Part shown: piece by piece, positions 44,600 through 57,394 of the stretch
Numbering within the stretch: position 1 is the first letter of the stretch
Layout of the letters: each line of letters opens with the position of its first letter
Assembly: GCF_014356525.2 (NCBI RefSeq)
Contig: NC_052509.1
Span: 35,832,001-35,896,000 of the forward strand
DNA length: 64,000 nt
Source of the DNA: Nilaparvata lugens
Lineage: Eukaryota; Arthropoda; Insecta; Hemiptera; Delphacidae
Direction of reading: 5' to 3'
Program-made: the position numbers and the translations under genes
Notes under the pieces: model-generated
What the model saw: only the letters and a program-made list of their open reading frames with translations
Told to the model about the DNA's origin: nothing
Databases searched by the model: none

Positions 44600-46365
44600 G
44601 CTGCCTTATCTGCTACGATAGTTGGCAGATAGCAGAGTTGGAATGAATTTGTTTTAGAAAATTGGACAATATTTTTATTATTATGAAAATGGATCCTTAC
44701 AATACATAAGAGTCCATTGATAACATTTATTTTTGCTGATTTCTCATGTCCTCAACTTTAAATATTATAGTGGGATCATTTTAATGAGAATTTTCATAAA
44801 TCTGAATAGAGCTGACTCAACACTTTGACAATTGACTTCCATGATATGATTTCATTTTCTTATTTTTGCTTGAAACCAAAAAACTTTCGAATTGTATTGA
44901 AATCGGAAGTATTATTTATAGGAGTGGGTAGATATTCCTTCTAATGAACTTGATAAACTTGATAATTCTATAAGGCAAGTGGTCGGTTGAAAGCCTGTTT
45001 GAAAGACTACGAAAGGATGACAATCTCTTCCAACCAACCGGAGGGAATTTCTATTCTAGAAATTGAACTCTCATACACTTAAAACAGGATAATGTGTGGT
45101 GAATTCCAATTCTTTTCAGCCTCCACATTATTTTCATGTAACTGGAGAGATAGTTGGGCATATTTTAAGTTATTTTTTCAAATTACAATTTTTTTTAGTT
45201 TATAATGCATTTATGTTGTGAGTGTTATACTATCACCCCATACTCTCTTTTGTTCCATATTGGGGCTTTCTACCACATAGAGTGTGAGTGATGTATATGT
45301 GGTTAAAATTATGTTTCTAGATTGTGCCTTGGTCACTGAGTAGAAATAATTTTGAATCAAAGGTTCTTTATCTAAAATTCAATTGTTGATCAATCCAATT
45401 GATTGTTTATAACAAACAAAATCATCAAATATCATAATATAATAAGGAAGGAAAGTGGTGCGCTTACCATCTTCATACATTGATCATCCGCATTCTCCTT
45501 CCAAATCACTGATGGAATGCCCTGCACTAACAACCTTCATCCTCTGCAACCGCTCTTGATTTCACTTTTATCAAATTAATATTAGCTTTTCCTTCATATG
45601 TCTGCATTGAGATTGGTATTAAGTAGAACGTGCACTAGGTCGGTGGAGCGGCGCGGAGTATTTCCGACCTGGAATTGAATACATGTGATGTCGATGGGCT
45701 TTGAATGTTATGTAGTTTTTTTTTATATTAAGACTTACAAAGTTGCTCGAGAAAAATAAAGATAAATATTGTATATGAACGTACACAACTATCACCTAGT
45801 TGAAGTAAGTGAATATAATTTTTTCCTGAATTAAGAGTGCACTCCTAAAGGATTAAAGATGTTGAACCCGCAAGATGTTCTACTGATTCTATGTAGCCTA
45901 ATATACAGTAGGCTACATAGACAAGATATCAAGGATTTTGAGAGAAATAATATTATACTCTAGTTAATTTTTTCACGTTTTCAATTCCTTATTCAATGAT
46001 CGACTTATCAAATTCATTAGCATTGAGTAATTGAATTACAAAAGAGCCAGGGAAAGCATGATAATTTTCAATATGAGTGCCAACAGGTATTCGATGTGCA
46101 GGTTCTTACAAAATCGATCATTCTGAAAGATCCAGCCGTCCAAAAGTATTGAATTTATAGAAAAATTGAAGATAAATATTGTATGAATCGTAGAAGATGT
46201 CGATGGGACTTGAAAGTTATTTACTTTTTGAGAAAAAGACTTACAATGTTGCTCAATTTAACATTGAAAAGATAGGAAGAATAGACTTTTAGAGCACCAA
46301 TGACGTCACACCGACCAGCTGGTTTGGATTTGTTTCTGCGCATCTTTTCGTGGCCACTATATTGT
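44600..46365. other. Mostly unique DNA; one perfect hairpin
   Basis: TCTATGTAGCCT (45889-45900) and AGGCTACATAGA (45910-45921) form a near-perfect hairpin. A GC-rich spot lies near 45640-45672 (GGTCGGTGGAGCGGCGCGGA). No gene supported. Confidence 0.45.
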
Positions 46366-46507
46366 ATTCCTTGTATTCATTGGATTGAACGGAACTTTAC
46401 TAACACAAATGCTCATCATGTGTATGATAAGTTATGTTTAATCTAATAGAATCTATAAGGATTAAGTTATTAACATTTTGTTAATAACTTTGGTGCAAAC
46501 GCAGCTT
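46366..46507. mobile_element. Left-truncated MITE, same family as 49634-49827
   Basis: Matches the right three quarters of the 49634 element (GATTGAACGGAACTTTACTA, TAGAATCTATAAGGATTAAG, TTAATAACTTTGGTGCAAAC, GCAGCTT). The first 40 bp or so with the left TIR are absent. Confidence 0.8.
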
Positions 46508-49500
46508 CAGTAACTTAGAGAGTTTTCCCAGAGTTGAGACCTGTTTCAATTTTTTTCTTGTTTCCGAGATCAGTTTGACATATATGTAGATATCCACAAA
46601 CACACATATACAAACATTGCTCGCTTAATGTATTGGCTTCCATGATATGATTCGATTTAATGAAAGTTTTCACATAACATAACAGCTGGGATAAAAAGCA
46701 AAAATGTCAAACTAGCTTCCCCGGCGAATTTCGTACCGCCAAATCAAGTCAATGTATCTCATGTCACACTTGGCTTTATTTGGTGAATCATGAATTTTTA
46801 GTTGAGTTCTGAATGTATTTCACTCCTGTTTGCAGACAAGTTTTTACTTAAGCAAGCAGTATTGTATTCAATGATCTATAATATCATTTGTGTAACTGAA
46901 TTTGTCATGTAAGTGATATTATTGAATAAAAATTGATTCGATTTTATTTGACAATATTTTCATTTACATCTGAATAAGGACGTCTTATGTGCTCAGTCAT
47001 GAAGAATTTATTATTCCGAAAACAATTATTTCTCAATCAATTGGTAGTAATATCTATCAGTAAAGTGTTGAAGAATTAAAAAAATAGGTAAAATCAGTGT
47101 TCCAAAGATGAATTTAATGCGTTCATAGTTGTTGATTGTCAATAACTTTGGGTCCGTAACTTAACTGGCCGTTTTTAGCTATTGAAGACATAAATAAGCT
47201 CCTTCTGACGACTGTGCTACGAAATCATGTCTAATCGGACGTTTTTAGTTTTATGTGAGCTATAGTTTATTTTGACATCTGTGCAACGGAAAGTGGAAAC
47301 TGAGAATGCAACGGAAATGCAACGGAGTTATGGCTTCATAAATGAGTTGAATGCCTGTTCTTAACTTTACGTGACGACTCTGCAACCAGGCGTAAGTGCA
47401 GCAGAATTTAACATACCGTTCTCAAGTATTTATGGAATTTAGGGAGTAATTGCAATATAACTGGAATATTCCAGAATAATCAGGACTCAGTATTGAATTT
47501 TTTATGGCTTATACATCTGAAGCACTTTGTATTGCAAAAATATTTCCAATGTTTTTCTCGTTTTAATGACAGTAAATGGAAAAGCAATGAAAATACTTGT
47601 AGAAGCAATGAAAATCCATCGCTTATATCAAATCATGCATAATGACAGTAATGACAATTCAATTGGAGAAAGTTAGAGAATCAGAACATTTTTGGTAAAT
47701 AGTCTGCTGAACTTAAAATTGATAGTCAATCAACAGTTATGTCTTCCATGCTTAAATGATATGCTAGTAAATTGAATTCAACATTGAATTTTCAATATGA
47801 TGAATAGCTGAAGTGTGTGATGGGACATCACTTGAATGAAATAAGAATGTTTATTTATTAGAATACGAATCCTAGGTTTCTCTATTCAGTCATGAATGTT
47901 CGTCGACGTATTCTCCTGAATTGATGATCTTCTAAATTCCTTTGGATGTGATGTGGATTGATTTTCGGCCTTATGATTTGTTGAAACATTGTCAGTGGTT
48001 CAGCGTCAACTTGGAAACTGACTGGTTTTCAAACAAAAACTCAACATGCATTAGTAACAGTAATAATCGTTCAATTCAGGTGACAATTGAAAAATGAACC
48101 ATTGAATTGAATATTAGAAAATGAATATAATGAATTATATACAAAGTATAACTAAGCAACATAACCCAATGGATTGTGTATAATTGATGAGTAAATTAAT
48201 ATGGATATTGGGTAAAAAACGGTAGAATTGAACCTTTTGAAAGGCTCAAGAAAAATTTGGTGTTTTGAGTTATATCTTTACGTGTTTTAATATGTCATAT
48301 TTTCTCATTAAATCCATTTACAGTAATTCCATTCATTATTGAAACGATTTCTATCTTGGAAGGTCACTTCAAGGTGATTGGTTTCATTCTCTAAGATGAA
48401 TATTGTATAGAGGATGTTATACATAGGTACAATATTTCCAATTCGTTCAAATATTTTGATTCATAGCTATGGCTGATAAAAAATTGAAATAATTGAAAGT
48501 TAATGCTTCTATTACTCACTGTAAACAAGTCTTTTCATCTATCTACAAAACGTGAATCATCCTGTTATCACAATTTAGATAAAACCAATTTATCGCTTGA
48601 TAAGAAGATAATCCACGTTTATTATTTCTATCGGTATTTTATTAACGAAAACAAAACACGTTTTTATTGGTGCTGAAATAGTCGGTTTTTGAGTAATTTA
48701 CGAATTTTATTTTGAAGTAAACGATAGTCAAAAACCAAAGAAGGCTTTTCTCGAAAAAGCCTTCTCTGATTGGTTCTAATCAAGATCAAAATTAAACCGG
48801 CTTATGTTCAACTGGGCCTTAGTATGTGAAATAGTGTACTTAGATTACTAGAAATACTAGTAGTTCTGTGAACAGTGGACCTCGCGCAGTTATAAACCAC
48901 TGCCTCCTGTAATACTTTTCATCAGAGTAAATTCAGTCTGCCCTGTCATGATGTCGTGTCGGCGAGATATGAAAACGACCAATTGCTGATTGGGTTGACG
49001 TACAGTACGCGTCCCGTAGCTTAGTCTCCGTGATTTTGAAACTGCATAATATAGGCAAGGTATGGTTCATGGGGTAATATGACGGCTTTGTAAAAACATC
49101 AGGCTTCAGAGACTCTAGATGGAGGAAGCTCCCTACACACAGAGATTCTTCATGAATGAGAGAGTTGCAACGTATCACCAACAATCGAAAGAGCATGTTA
49201 AACGAATGTCAGCTGACTGGCTGTGTTGTGCTAAAAGGACGTAACTCCAATTAGCTCCTTGTGTATCTCTTCGGATTCAACATGTTGCGCTTATGGAGAA
49301 TATACAAAAGAGCATCTATTTCTTATGGAAAGATACATTTTCAAAAATGTTCGATGTTTTTGACCGGGTAGTATTGTAGTCTAGTGGCCATCTCCCGATA
49401 GGCAAAGCTACATGACACGGACAATATCGACAATACTAATCATTCGTAGTAAACTCTAGGGGGAACGAAGGAAAAGAACATGCAAAAGTTCTGTCAAGCT

Positions 49501-49633
49501 GTCAGATGGGTAAATCAGTGGGGTACGAGGAAGGAGTGCTCTGAAATAACGCACTCCTTCGCACCTCTAGGTCTAAGATTCGAGTTCGACAAGGGTTCAA
49601 AATTCAGGCTGAGAATATATAGCTTGAAACGTA
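46508..49633. other. Unique AT-rich sequence; hairpin at 48740-48764
   Basis: About 3.1 kb with no convincing gene. GAAGGCTTTT and AAAAAGCCTTC flank CTCG as a strong hairpin at 48740-48764, extended by ACCAA/TTGGT. ACATACAAAC-type tail sequence at 46590-46625 resembles retroposon tails at 28370 and 62710. An 87-codon minus frame at 48933-49196 shows no domain. Confidence 0.45.
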
Positions 49634-49827
49634 AAGCCGCGTTTACACCAATGTTATTAACAAAATGTTAATAACTTAATCCTTGTGGATTTTATTAGAT
49701 TGAACGGAACATGACAAACACATAATATATGATCATCATGTGTATGATAAGTTATGTTCAATCTAATAGAATCTATAAAGATTAAGTTATTAACACTTTG
49801 TTAATAACTTTGGTGTGAACGCAGCTT
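49634..49827. mobile_element. MITE with AAGCCGCGTTTACACC ends
   Basis: 194 bp. AAGCCGCGTTTACACCAATG with GTTAATAACTTAATCC is mirrored by GATTAAGTTATTAACA and TTTGGTGTGAACGCAGCTT. It is flanked by TA (49632-49633 and 49828-49829). The terminal AGCYGCGT resembles the ends of the TTA elements at 21866 and 60719. Confidence 0.85.
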
Positions 49828-49829
49828 TA

Positions 49830-50283
49830 GTCTCCACATTTACTTGTAATTTATAATAATACTTATGTATCTTGAGATGTAATGATTTTTTTTTAAATTC
49901 ACACTTTCATTGAAACTTGGAAACTTTGTACGTACGTCTCCAGTATGAGCAAAATATATTTTTCTATTAGGCTAATAACTGCACTGCGATTATAGAGTAG
50001 AATCTATTGATGTAAGTCAATGACAAAGATAGAATACAGATGATGGGGCAACTACTTATATAACCAGTTATATAGTAATTATTGTAGGGGTAAAAGATAT
50101 GGCTCAGAATAACTGGGTAAAACCAGATAACAGGTAAATTAAAATAACTAGGAATTTCCAATTGACTCATTTTCAGCTGATGCTTTGCTTATTATAATCT
50201 GTATCTTACTGTTTCTGTACAAATAGCCTACATACAGAGAGAGTCATATGTATCTGAACCCTTCAATATCCTGAAAATACCCT
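49830..50283. other. Unique AT-rich sequence with a fragment of palindrome P
   Basis: 50240-50275 (GAGTCATATGTATCTGAACC, CTTCAATA) is a short relic of the element at 50480-51302. No gene. Confidence 0.4.
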
Positions 50284-50479
50284 TCTATTTCATATCCTGT
50301 ATTGTAATAAGACGCCATACAGCACTTCTATCAATATCAAGGTCTTTTTTCAGGATACGGTCAGGTCGATATTTAGTTTTCAGTGTAGGTCACACTAGCG
50401 ATCGACCATCATGTAGAGGTGCGTACTGACGTATGTGCCACGAACACCGCGCATTTCACTTTTCTTCAGCTGATGCTAT

Positions 50480-51302
50480 ATCATATACACGAGTGAGTTA
50501 TATGTATGGGAACCCTTCAATAAATTGGAGACTGTTGTAGATAATTATAATACTGTAACTTTCAGGATGAGTTACTGGTCACATACTCTTGATGTCAGTC
50601 TTATGTCTATAATCTATATCTAAACTATATCTCACATACTCTTGTCTTGTTCACTTGACGAACAACTGATTTTCAACCCCTCATAAGGGGGTGACTTAGG
50701 GGTTGTAACTCGAATATTTTAAATGTAACCACTCATCCTGTAGTACATAATTTCAAAGCCCTTTCAAAACGAGAAAGATGGCATCGATAATATCTTCTAT
50801 GATACTTGTATCTAAAATGGCGGCTGATTGAACTTTATCAATTATGTCTTTGAAAACTTCAATCAGCCGCCATTTTGGATACAAGTATCATAGAACATTT
50901 TTATTGATGTCATCTTTCTTGTTTTAGAAAGGACTTAAGAATGATGTATCACACAATGGGTCTTAACATTCAAAATATTTGAGTTACAACCCCTCATATC
51001 CTTAAAACTTCAATCAGCCGCCATTTTGGATACAAGTATCATAGAACATTTTTATCGATGTCATCTTTCTTGTTCTGAAAAGGCCTTTAAAACGATGTAC
51101 TACACAATGGGTGTTTACATCTAAAATATTCCGAGTTACAACCCCTAAGTCACCCCCTTATGAGGGGTTGAAATTCAGTTGTTCGTCAAAAGGTAGAGTA
51201 TTTGACCAATATCTCATCCTGAAAGTTACAGTATTATATCTACAACAGTCTCCAATTTATTGAAGGGTTCCCAAAAGTATGACTCACTCGTGTATAGGAT
51301 AT
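50480..51302. mobile_element. Palindromic element P
   Basis: The left ATATACACGAGTGAGTTATA with AACCCTTCAATAAATTGGAG is mirrored by CTCCAATTTATTGAAGGGTT and GACTCACTCGTGTATAGGAT. Middle arms carry CCCCTCATAAGGGGGTGACT and its complement. A nested duplicate of CAATCAGCCGCCATTTTGGA occurs at 50862 and 51011. No coding. Confidence 0.8.
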
Positions 51303-51303
51303 A

Positions 51304-53608
51304 CAGGGTGTCCCATCAAGGTTGTAACAGCCGTTGACCATAGATTCTACTAATGTCAGACATTTCTGACAAAAAAATGTTCAGTAATCTTTTTTCCTAT
51401 CGACCTTATTTATCGAGATATATAGATTTTTCGATATTTTCAGAATATGCCCACTTCCGGTCATTAAATACTCAATAACTCGAAAACTACTGATCGAATT
51501 TCAATTTCAAAGGTATTGTTGGAAAGAGAAAGACATTTCAAACAAGATTAATGTAATTTTATTTGTTGTTGAATATTTTGAAGTTATTTATTAGGGCTTA
51601 AACTTGAGAAAATGCTATTCTTCAAATTCAAAGTCAAATTTCAAACTGTTTTTTTCTCGATTTTTCTCCGGGTGATTATAGTGGTTTAATATTTCAAAAA
51701 CTTCTATTTCATAAGCTTTCGAATGAGTATAAATTCGAAAAGGAAAGTTTCATGATAAAGTGTTGAAAACTGCTAATATCTGCTAATACCTTCAAAATGA
51801 GGAAATTCACAAACAGCATGCATCAAGTGACGATCCTAAGAGTGAAATCACCTGATTATTGCATAATTTTCTGTAGCATTTAGCCTAAATCCTATATCAA
51901 ATATTAATCATACACTTTTCCAAGATCCAACATAATTTATTCATAGAATAATAATTCAAAGTAGATGAATGACAGAATTAAAAAAAAAAAAAACTGATGT
52001 TGATCAAGTTACATATCATGCTCACTGCTTATAGGAATTCTAAATAGCCTCCATTTCTGTTTATGCAACTTCTGCTGCCGTTCATCAAGCTTCGAGTTGC
52101 TTGTCTCACTTCGTTGGGCCGTGTCTTCATTACTTTAAACGTCAATCGAAATCAGAATCAGTCCCTCCCTGGTCTCTACAGGTTCTCTGTAAACTTTACT
52201 TTTCACAACCCCCCAAAAGTAGAAGTCTATTGGAGTGAGATCAGGCGAGCGTGGTGGCCAACTTACGGGTCCACCTCGGCCAATCCACCGCCCAGCATAA
52301 TTGTTATCAAGCCACCCATGGACGCTTCTAACATAAGGAGGGAGGCAACCATCCTTAACTGGAGCCACATATTCTGCCTCAAATTGAGAGGCACGTCTTC
52401 CATCAATTCGTGAAGCTCATTGACCAGAAAGTCCATAAAAACTTCATCATTTATTCTTGCAGGGAAAATGAAAGGTCCAACAATATGTTTATCAATCATG
52501 CCAGCCCAAACATCAATAATGAAAACTGATGCTGATATCGATATGGTCTATTATTATGAGGATTTTACAAGGACCATGTATGTGTATTGTGAAAATTTAC
52601 AGCACCAGCTCTTTTGAACGTACTTTTATCTGTGATCTGTCCATAAAATGTTCGAAACACAATCTTGTGCTAATATCCAACGGCAAAACTGCATCCTTGA
52701 ACAGTATCAGGTTCATTTAACTCTAGAACTGGGGTATCATGAAATGGTCGAAAGTTATTCTTCTTCAATATTCTTTGAACTATTATTCTTGAAACATCCA
52801 ACATCCCAGCTGCCCGCCGGATACTGGATCGAGGATTCTGCTCGAAATACTCTAGAATAAGATTCTCAAAAGCTTCAGAAATTAAGACGGGCCTCTCGTA
52901 CCTTGAAACTGATCCTAGACCCTTACAATTTTGACATCTGTCAATCTTAAAAACGTGTTATGAAATGGGTGTTTTCGGTCAGCAAAACGTCTCCTGTATA
53001 CTCTCTCTGCCTCTCTTGAATTGCATCCTCACTCTCCATACACCAATAATATGATCAAGTACTCAATCAAGGTAAATTTCATGATAATGAACGCGAACAC
53101 TTCTCTACTAGCCAAAGTTGATACATATCATGCCAATTAACTGGAAAGCATACTGAAACACCTTACCATGGAACTTACCTTTTCGAATTTATACTCATTC
53201 GAAAGCTCATGAAATGTAAAAGTTTTGAAATATTGGAACCACTATAATCACCCGGAGAAAAATCGAGAAAAAACAGTTTGAAATTTGACTTTGAATTTGA
53301 AGAATAGCATTTTCTCAAGTTTAAGCCCTAATAAATAACTTCAAAATATTCAACAACAAATAAAATTACATTAATCTTGTTTGAAATGTCTTTCTCTTTC
53401 CAACAATACCTTTGAAATTGAAATTCGATCAGTAGTTTTCGAGTTATTGAGTATATGACCGGAAGTGGGCATATTCTGAAAATATCGAAAAATCGATACA
53501 TCTCGAAAACTAAGGTCGATAGGGAAAAAAATTACTGAACATTTTTTGTCAGAAATGTCGAGTAGAATCTATGGTCAACTGCTGTTACAACCTTGGTGGG
53601 ACACCCAG
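51304..53608 (-). mobile_element. Dead Tc1/mariner relative with about 450-bp TIRs
   Basis: The left end CAGGGTGTCCCATCAAGGTT and right end AACCTTGGTGGGACACCCAG are inverted, flanked by TA (51302-51303 and 53609-53610). TIRs run at about 51304-51760 and 53155-53608. The design (CAGGGTG terminus, very long TIR, minus-strand DUF4817/DDE_3-type transposase) is that of the intact element at 12186, but the sequence is a different subfamily. Confidence 0.88.
52120..53060 (-). pseudogene. Degraded DD41D-type transposase
   Basis: Minus-strand fragments in different frames are recognisable: HIVGPFIFPARINDEVF (about 52480-52430), VNELHELMEDVPLNLRQNMW (to about 52370), then, after a frame change, WIGRGGPVSWPPRSPDLTPI with DFYFWG (about 52290-52210). 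These correspond to residues 205-296 of the intact 358-aa protein. The third catalytic Asp is kept, but the segment with the second is frame-shifted, and the N-terminal half (52560-53060) is fragmentary. It cannot make an active enzyme. Confidence 0.85.
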
Positions 53609-53627
53609 TATATAGCCCAGTCAACGG

Positions 53628-54929
53628 AGTGTTATAGAGGGAAAAGTTTGGAAGACAAAATTTGACCCCACAGTTCTTTTTAGGGTAGTGAGGAGGTAAA
53701 CGTTTCAAAAGTCCCCACCCCTACCCCCCCTACCCCCTTGGCTAAGGGGGTGGGGGTGGTTGAAAGGTACCATTTTTTGGTTTTTCATATATAATTCGAA
53801 AATTATGCATTTTACAGACATGACTATTCCACAAGAAATTGAAGCTCATATAATTTCCTACAATATTGATCTAACAACTTTTTCTATATCTCTTTCACTT
53901 TTCGAGATATCCCCCCACATTGAATCTGCTATAATAATAGAAGGAAAACATTAAGTAGTGAAATAATACATCAAATTGAAGATAAAACAAAGCTCTACAA
54001 ATCTATGGTGAGTATTCATTTTTACGATGCATTGTTGGAGAATTGTAGGCCCTGAAACATCAAAAAAATAGGATTAAAAGCTGTTATTTTAACAATTTTA
54101 CACTTTTAAAAGCGTATATCTCGAAAACTGTTGGAGATATCGCAAATCACCACACAACAAATATTGTAGAGAATTTATCAAGCTTTATTTGTGAATAGTT
54201 AGTCATTTCGGTTGAACGCATTTTTCTCAAGATATAAGCGTATAAGCAAAACATTGAAAAATGCAACTTTTAAACCATCCTCATCCCTTTAGCACAAGGG
54301 GTAGGGATGGGGACTTTTGATATGTTCACCCCCTAACTGGCCATAACAAAGCTGCAAAGTCAAAAATTGTGTTCAAAACATTCTCTCCAAATTTATTTGT
54401 CAATTGGTCTATTTTTGCATAACTGAAAATCTCACACTCAACACTGAAGCTTCTGCAACAGTCGTGTGGATGTGCGTAAACTTGTGAAATTATGTATCAA
54501 ATTTAAGAGAATTTGATGGTCTAAAAGCTCATGATCAGCATGGATTTTTCCCATCGATATTCAAAAAGTTAAAAGAGCAAAAAATTGAAGGAAAATGTTT
54601 TTTTTTTCAAAAATGTCACATCTTTTAGAGCGGATATCTCGAAAAGTGAAAGAAATATAGAAAAAGTTGTTAGATCAATATTGTAGGAAATTATGTAAGC
54701 TTCAATTTCTTATGGAATAGTCATGTCTGTAAAATGCTTAATTTTCGAGTTATATGCGAAAAACCAAAAAATGGTACCTTTCAACCACCCCCCACCCCCT
54801 TTGGCACAGGGGGTAGGGGTGGGGCCTTTTGAGATGTTTACCTTATCACTACCCTAAACAGAACTGTGTGGTCAAAAATTGTCTTCCAAACTTTTCCCTC
54901 TATACCCTTTGTTGAGCATTCATTGCCTG
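53628..54929. mobile_element. Fold-back element with FB-B arms and an internal FB-A
   Basis: A plus FB-B arm at 53628-53910 (GTTATAGAGGGAAAAGTTTG, CCCTTGGCTAAGGGGGTGGG) and a minus FB-B arm at 54600-54925 are inverted. A minus FB-A module occupies about 54110-54430 (TATATCTCGAAAACTGTTGG, CTTTAGCACAAGGGGTAGGG). The same module order is seen at 35141-36900, so this is a family with defined architecture. Confidence 0.8.
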
Positions 54930-55276
54930 TACTAATAGCATCAGCTGAAGAAAAGTGAAATGCGCGTGTTCGTGGCACATACGTCAGTACGCACCTCTAC
55001 ATGAAGGTCGATCGCTAGTGTGAATTACACTGAAAACTAAATATCGACCTGACCGTATCCTGGAAAAATACCTTAATATTGATTTAATAAGTGCTGTATG
55101 GCGTCTTATTACAATACAGGGAATGAAATAATCATGAGTGCGTACATTAATTTATTAGCTTGATATTTTTCACTATTTACATGTTTTAATATAGTCATTG
55201 CGTCATGATAATCATATCTCAGTTGCACTAGAGGCATTGGTATTTGTTGAAATTATTTCCACTGGAATTTTTTTCT

Positions 55277-55430
55277 AAAGGTGCGTAGAGTCACGCGCCA
55301 CGAACATGTACAATTCACTTTTAATCAGTTGATGCCAAGCTTTTTATATCTGTATCTTACAGTTTCTGTAGAAATACAGGTATGATCAGCTGATTAAAGG
55401 TGAATTGCTCATGATCCCCGATAATTCCAG
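55277..55430. mobile_element. MITE of the AGGTGCGT family, right end degraded
   Basis: The left AAGGTGCGTAGAGTCACGCG with ACAATTCACTTTTAATCAG matches the family at 60719. The right arm ATCAGCTGATTAAAGGTGAA pairs with it, but the terminal CGCACCT is missing. Confidence 0.7.
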
Positions 55431-55445
55431 AGGTGCTAAAATAGT

Positions 55446-56050
55446 AGCCTATATTTCGCACCTAGAGCAGAAAATGAGATTTTTCCGGCTCGATATCGGT
55501 TTTCAAGTCCGAGGCCGTAGGCCGAGGACTAGAAAAGATTGAGAGCCGGAAAAACATTTTTGCCCGTGGTGCGAACGCTATTTTTCGCCACACACAAAAA
55601 TAAACAATATATATATGAGAATAGTTGTTTACTAAGCACTTCCGAAAGCAGAAGTGGAAGGTGACAGCTCTAGCAAATCTGAGGTAATCTGAATATCAGG
55701 AAATTGTCCAAGTATTTTTATTTTTTATTCTGATTTGTCTGAATAACCTAAAAGATTATGTTAAATTATGTGGGAGGTTGAGTTTATACTTCTTTATTCT
55801 TTCAAATGACAATAAGATGATATTATTATAAATGTTTTAATTATTGAATAATGAACACAAATAATGAAAAGTTTTTTGATCAGCTGTTTTTTGATCACCT
55901 TTCTTAGTTCCATGTTAGCGGCTGGAAAGGGTACCCTTTCTACCTCTCGTCAGACGAGAGTCGTCTGCAAACAATGCCTTTCAGATCTATGTAGGGACTG
56001 GAAAACAGCTGCTTTCTGAGCAGTGTGGCGAAAAAACGTTTTCGCCACAT

Positions 56051-56094
<44 letters not shown>

Positions 56095-56996
56095 TATTTT
56101 TCTGTGTGGTGAAATAAAGCGTTCGCACCACAGGCAATAGTTATTTGTATATCTAGAGTGAAAAGTACGACTTTTTCTCCCTGAGGGAAAAGTTTGAAGC
56201 CCGAGGCGAAGCCGAGGGCAACAATTTTCCTGAGGGAGAAAAAGTATTTTTCACTCGTGATGTACACAACATTTTTCCTCCATCTACATTTTTTTATAGA
56301 AACTGCAAATAAAATCATTCTAATAACTTACGTATTGGTGACAATGTTTCCCAACAACATAACCTAAATCTTAAACTTTAAAACCGGCCGTCTGATTGGC
56401 ACGGCCGATTGCGCTATCTATCGGCTAAAGTTGTAACAATCAGCTGGGTGTTTACCAAAAATGGCTGACTCCAGATCACGCGGTTCAGATTTGAATTGCA
56501 GATCAAAAATATTTGTTGGCTGGTATTTTGAATAGAATAAGATATTTTTAAAATTGTATAAATTTTTATCGTCTACTTATATTAAGAATATAATATCATA
56601 CAAACATATATTTCATGAGTTGATCAAATTTCTGGTTGTGGTATTGAATTCAGTTGACTCAATGACAGACACCTCTTTATGCTTTCTCATCTGAGCTTAG
56701 ACCTTCTAACCTATTATAATGTAAGTTTTTAAAATAGAGATGCTTCCCATGTTATTTAAATGGAGTCACTTTTACTCCCTAGGGAGTTTTTCTGTTTTTT
56801 ACTACCGAGGGCGAAAAAGTGACACTTTAGTATTATGTTTCAGGGAGTAAAGTAAGTACTTTAGCCAGTAGGTGGAGGAAAAAATGTTTTTCCGGCTCTC
56901 AATATTTTCTAGTCCTCGGCCTACGGCCTCGGACTTGAAAACCGATTTCGAGCCGGAAAAGTCTCATTTTCTGCTCTAGGTGCGAAATATAATTAT
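55446..56996. mobile_element. Nested palindrome with CCGAGGC-type GC-rich hairpins
   Basis: The outer arms 55446-55563 and 56873-56996 are inverted: CACCTAGAGCAGAAAATGAG, CCGAGGCCGTAGGCCGAGGA, GAGAGCCGGAAAAACATTTT. A second inverted pair lies inside: CCCGTGGTGCGAACGC with GCCACACACAAAAATAAAC (55563-55608) and its partner at 56092-56134. A third local palindrome is at 56155-56262 (TTTTTCTCCCTGAGGGAAAA, GCCCGAGGCGAAGCCGAGGG). No ORF is supported. GC-rich spikes in AT-rich DNA make these hairpins conspicuous. Confidence 0.75.
56055..56091. repeat. (TA)n microsatellite
   Basis: A pure TA run of about 37 bp inside the nested palindrome, at the junction of an inverted arm. Confidence 0.95.
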
Positions 56997-57394
56997 ATGG
57001 TACTATATGGTTAACCATTCAGCCGCTATCCTTAACTTGGAAACTTCTGAGAGGCCTTTACGTTCTTCCGACTACGTTTAACAGTTGGAAAAATAATTTC
57101 AATAATTATTATTCTGAGAAATTTTCTTGCTTCCACCTCCATAACTTTTTCTATAAAAAAATTTAATACACCGTATTTTAATCTATAAAATAGAACTTTT
57201 ACTATACAAAAAAGTTTCTGTCGTAAATTTCATGTTTTCTGCTCAAAATGTCTCGACATTGACGTACATAATCATTAAAAACTATAGGTGGTAGTGATGT
57301 GATCTAGACACCAATAAATTTTTTTCTTTGTTTTGATACAAAATTCTTACTTATTATGTCATCCTAAAATTCTGAAAGAATTAATATTCACAAA
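56997..57394. other. Unique AT-rich sequence, no gene seen
   Basis: No supported feature. Confidence 0.4.

Larger units (their letters stand above)
50284..55130. mobile_element. Outer fold-back that contains a nest of elements
   Basis: The arms 50284-50479 and 54935-55130 are inverted copies about 195 bp long: TCCTGTATTGTAATAAGACG, GGATACGGTCAGGTCGATAT, GAGGTGCGTACTGACGTATG, and TTCAGCTGATGCTAT at the inner ends. Left to right they enclose palindrome P (50480-51302), a dead mariner relative (51304-53608) and a fold-back element (53628-54929). The inner arm also shares AGGTGCGTA, CCACGAACA and TCAGCTGATG with the small MITEs at 55277 and 60719, so it is an enlarged member of that MITE family. 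Confidence 0.8.

Noticed and set aside
48933..49196. An 87-codon minus-strand ORF
   Set aside because: No domain, no splice or promoter context, and length within chance for this window.
49380..49440. A tRNA-like A box (TAGTCTAGTGGCC)
   Set aside because: No B box at the required distance downstream.
52063..52413. A 116-codon plus-strand protein
   Set aside because: It is the antisense of the degraded transposase on the minus strand.
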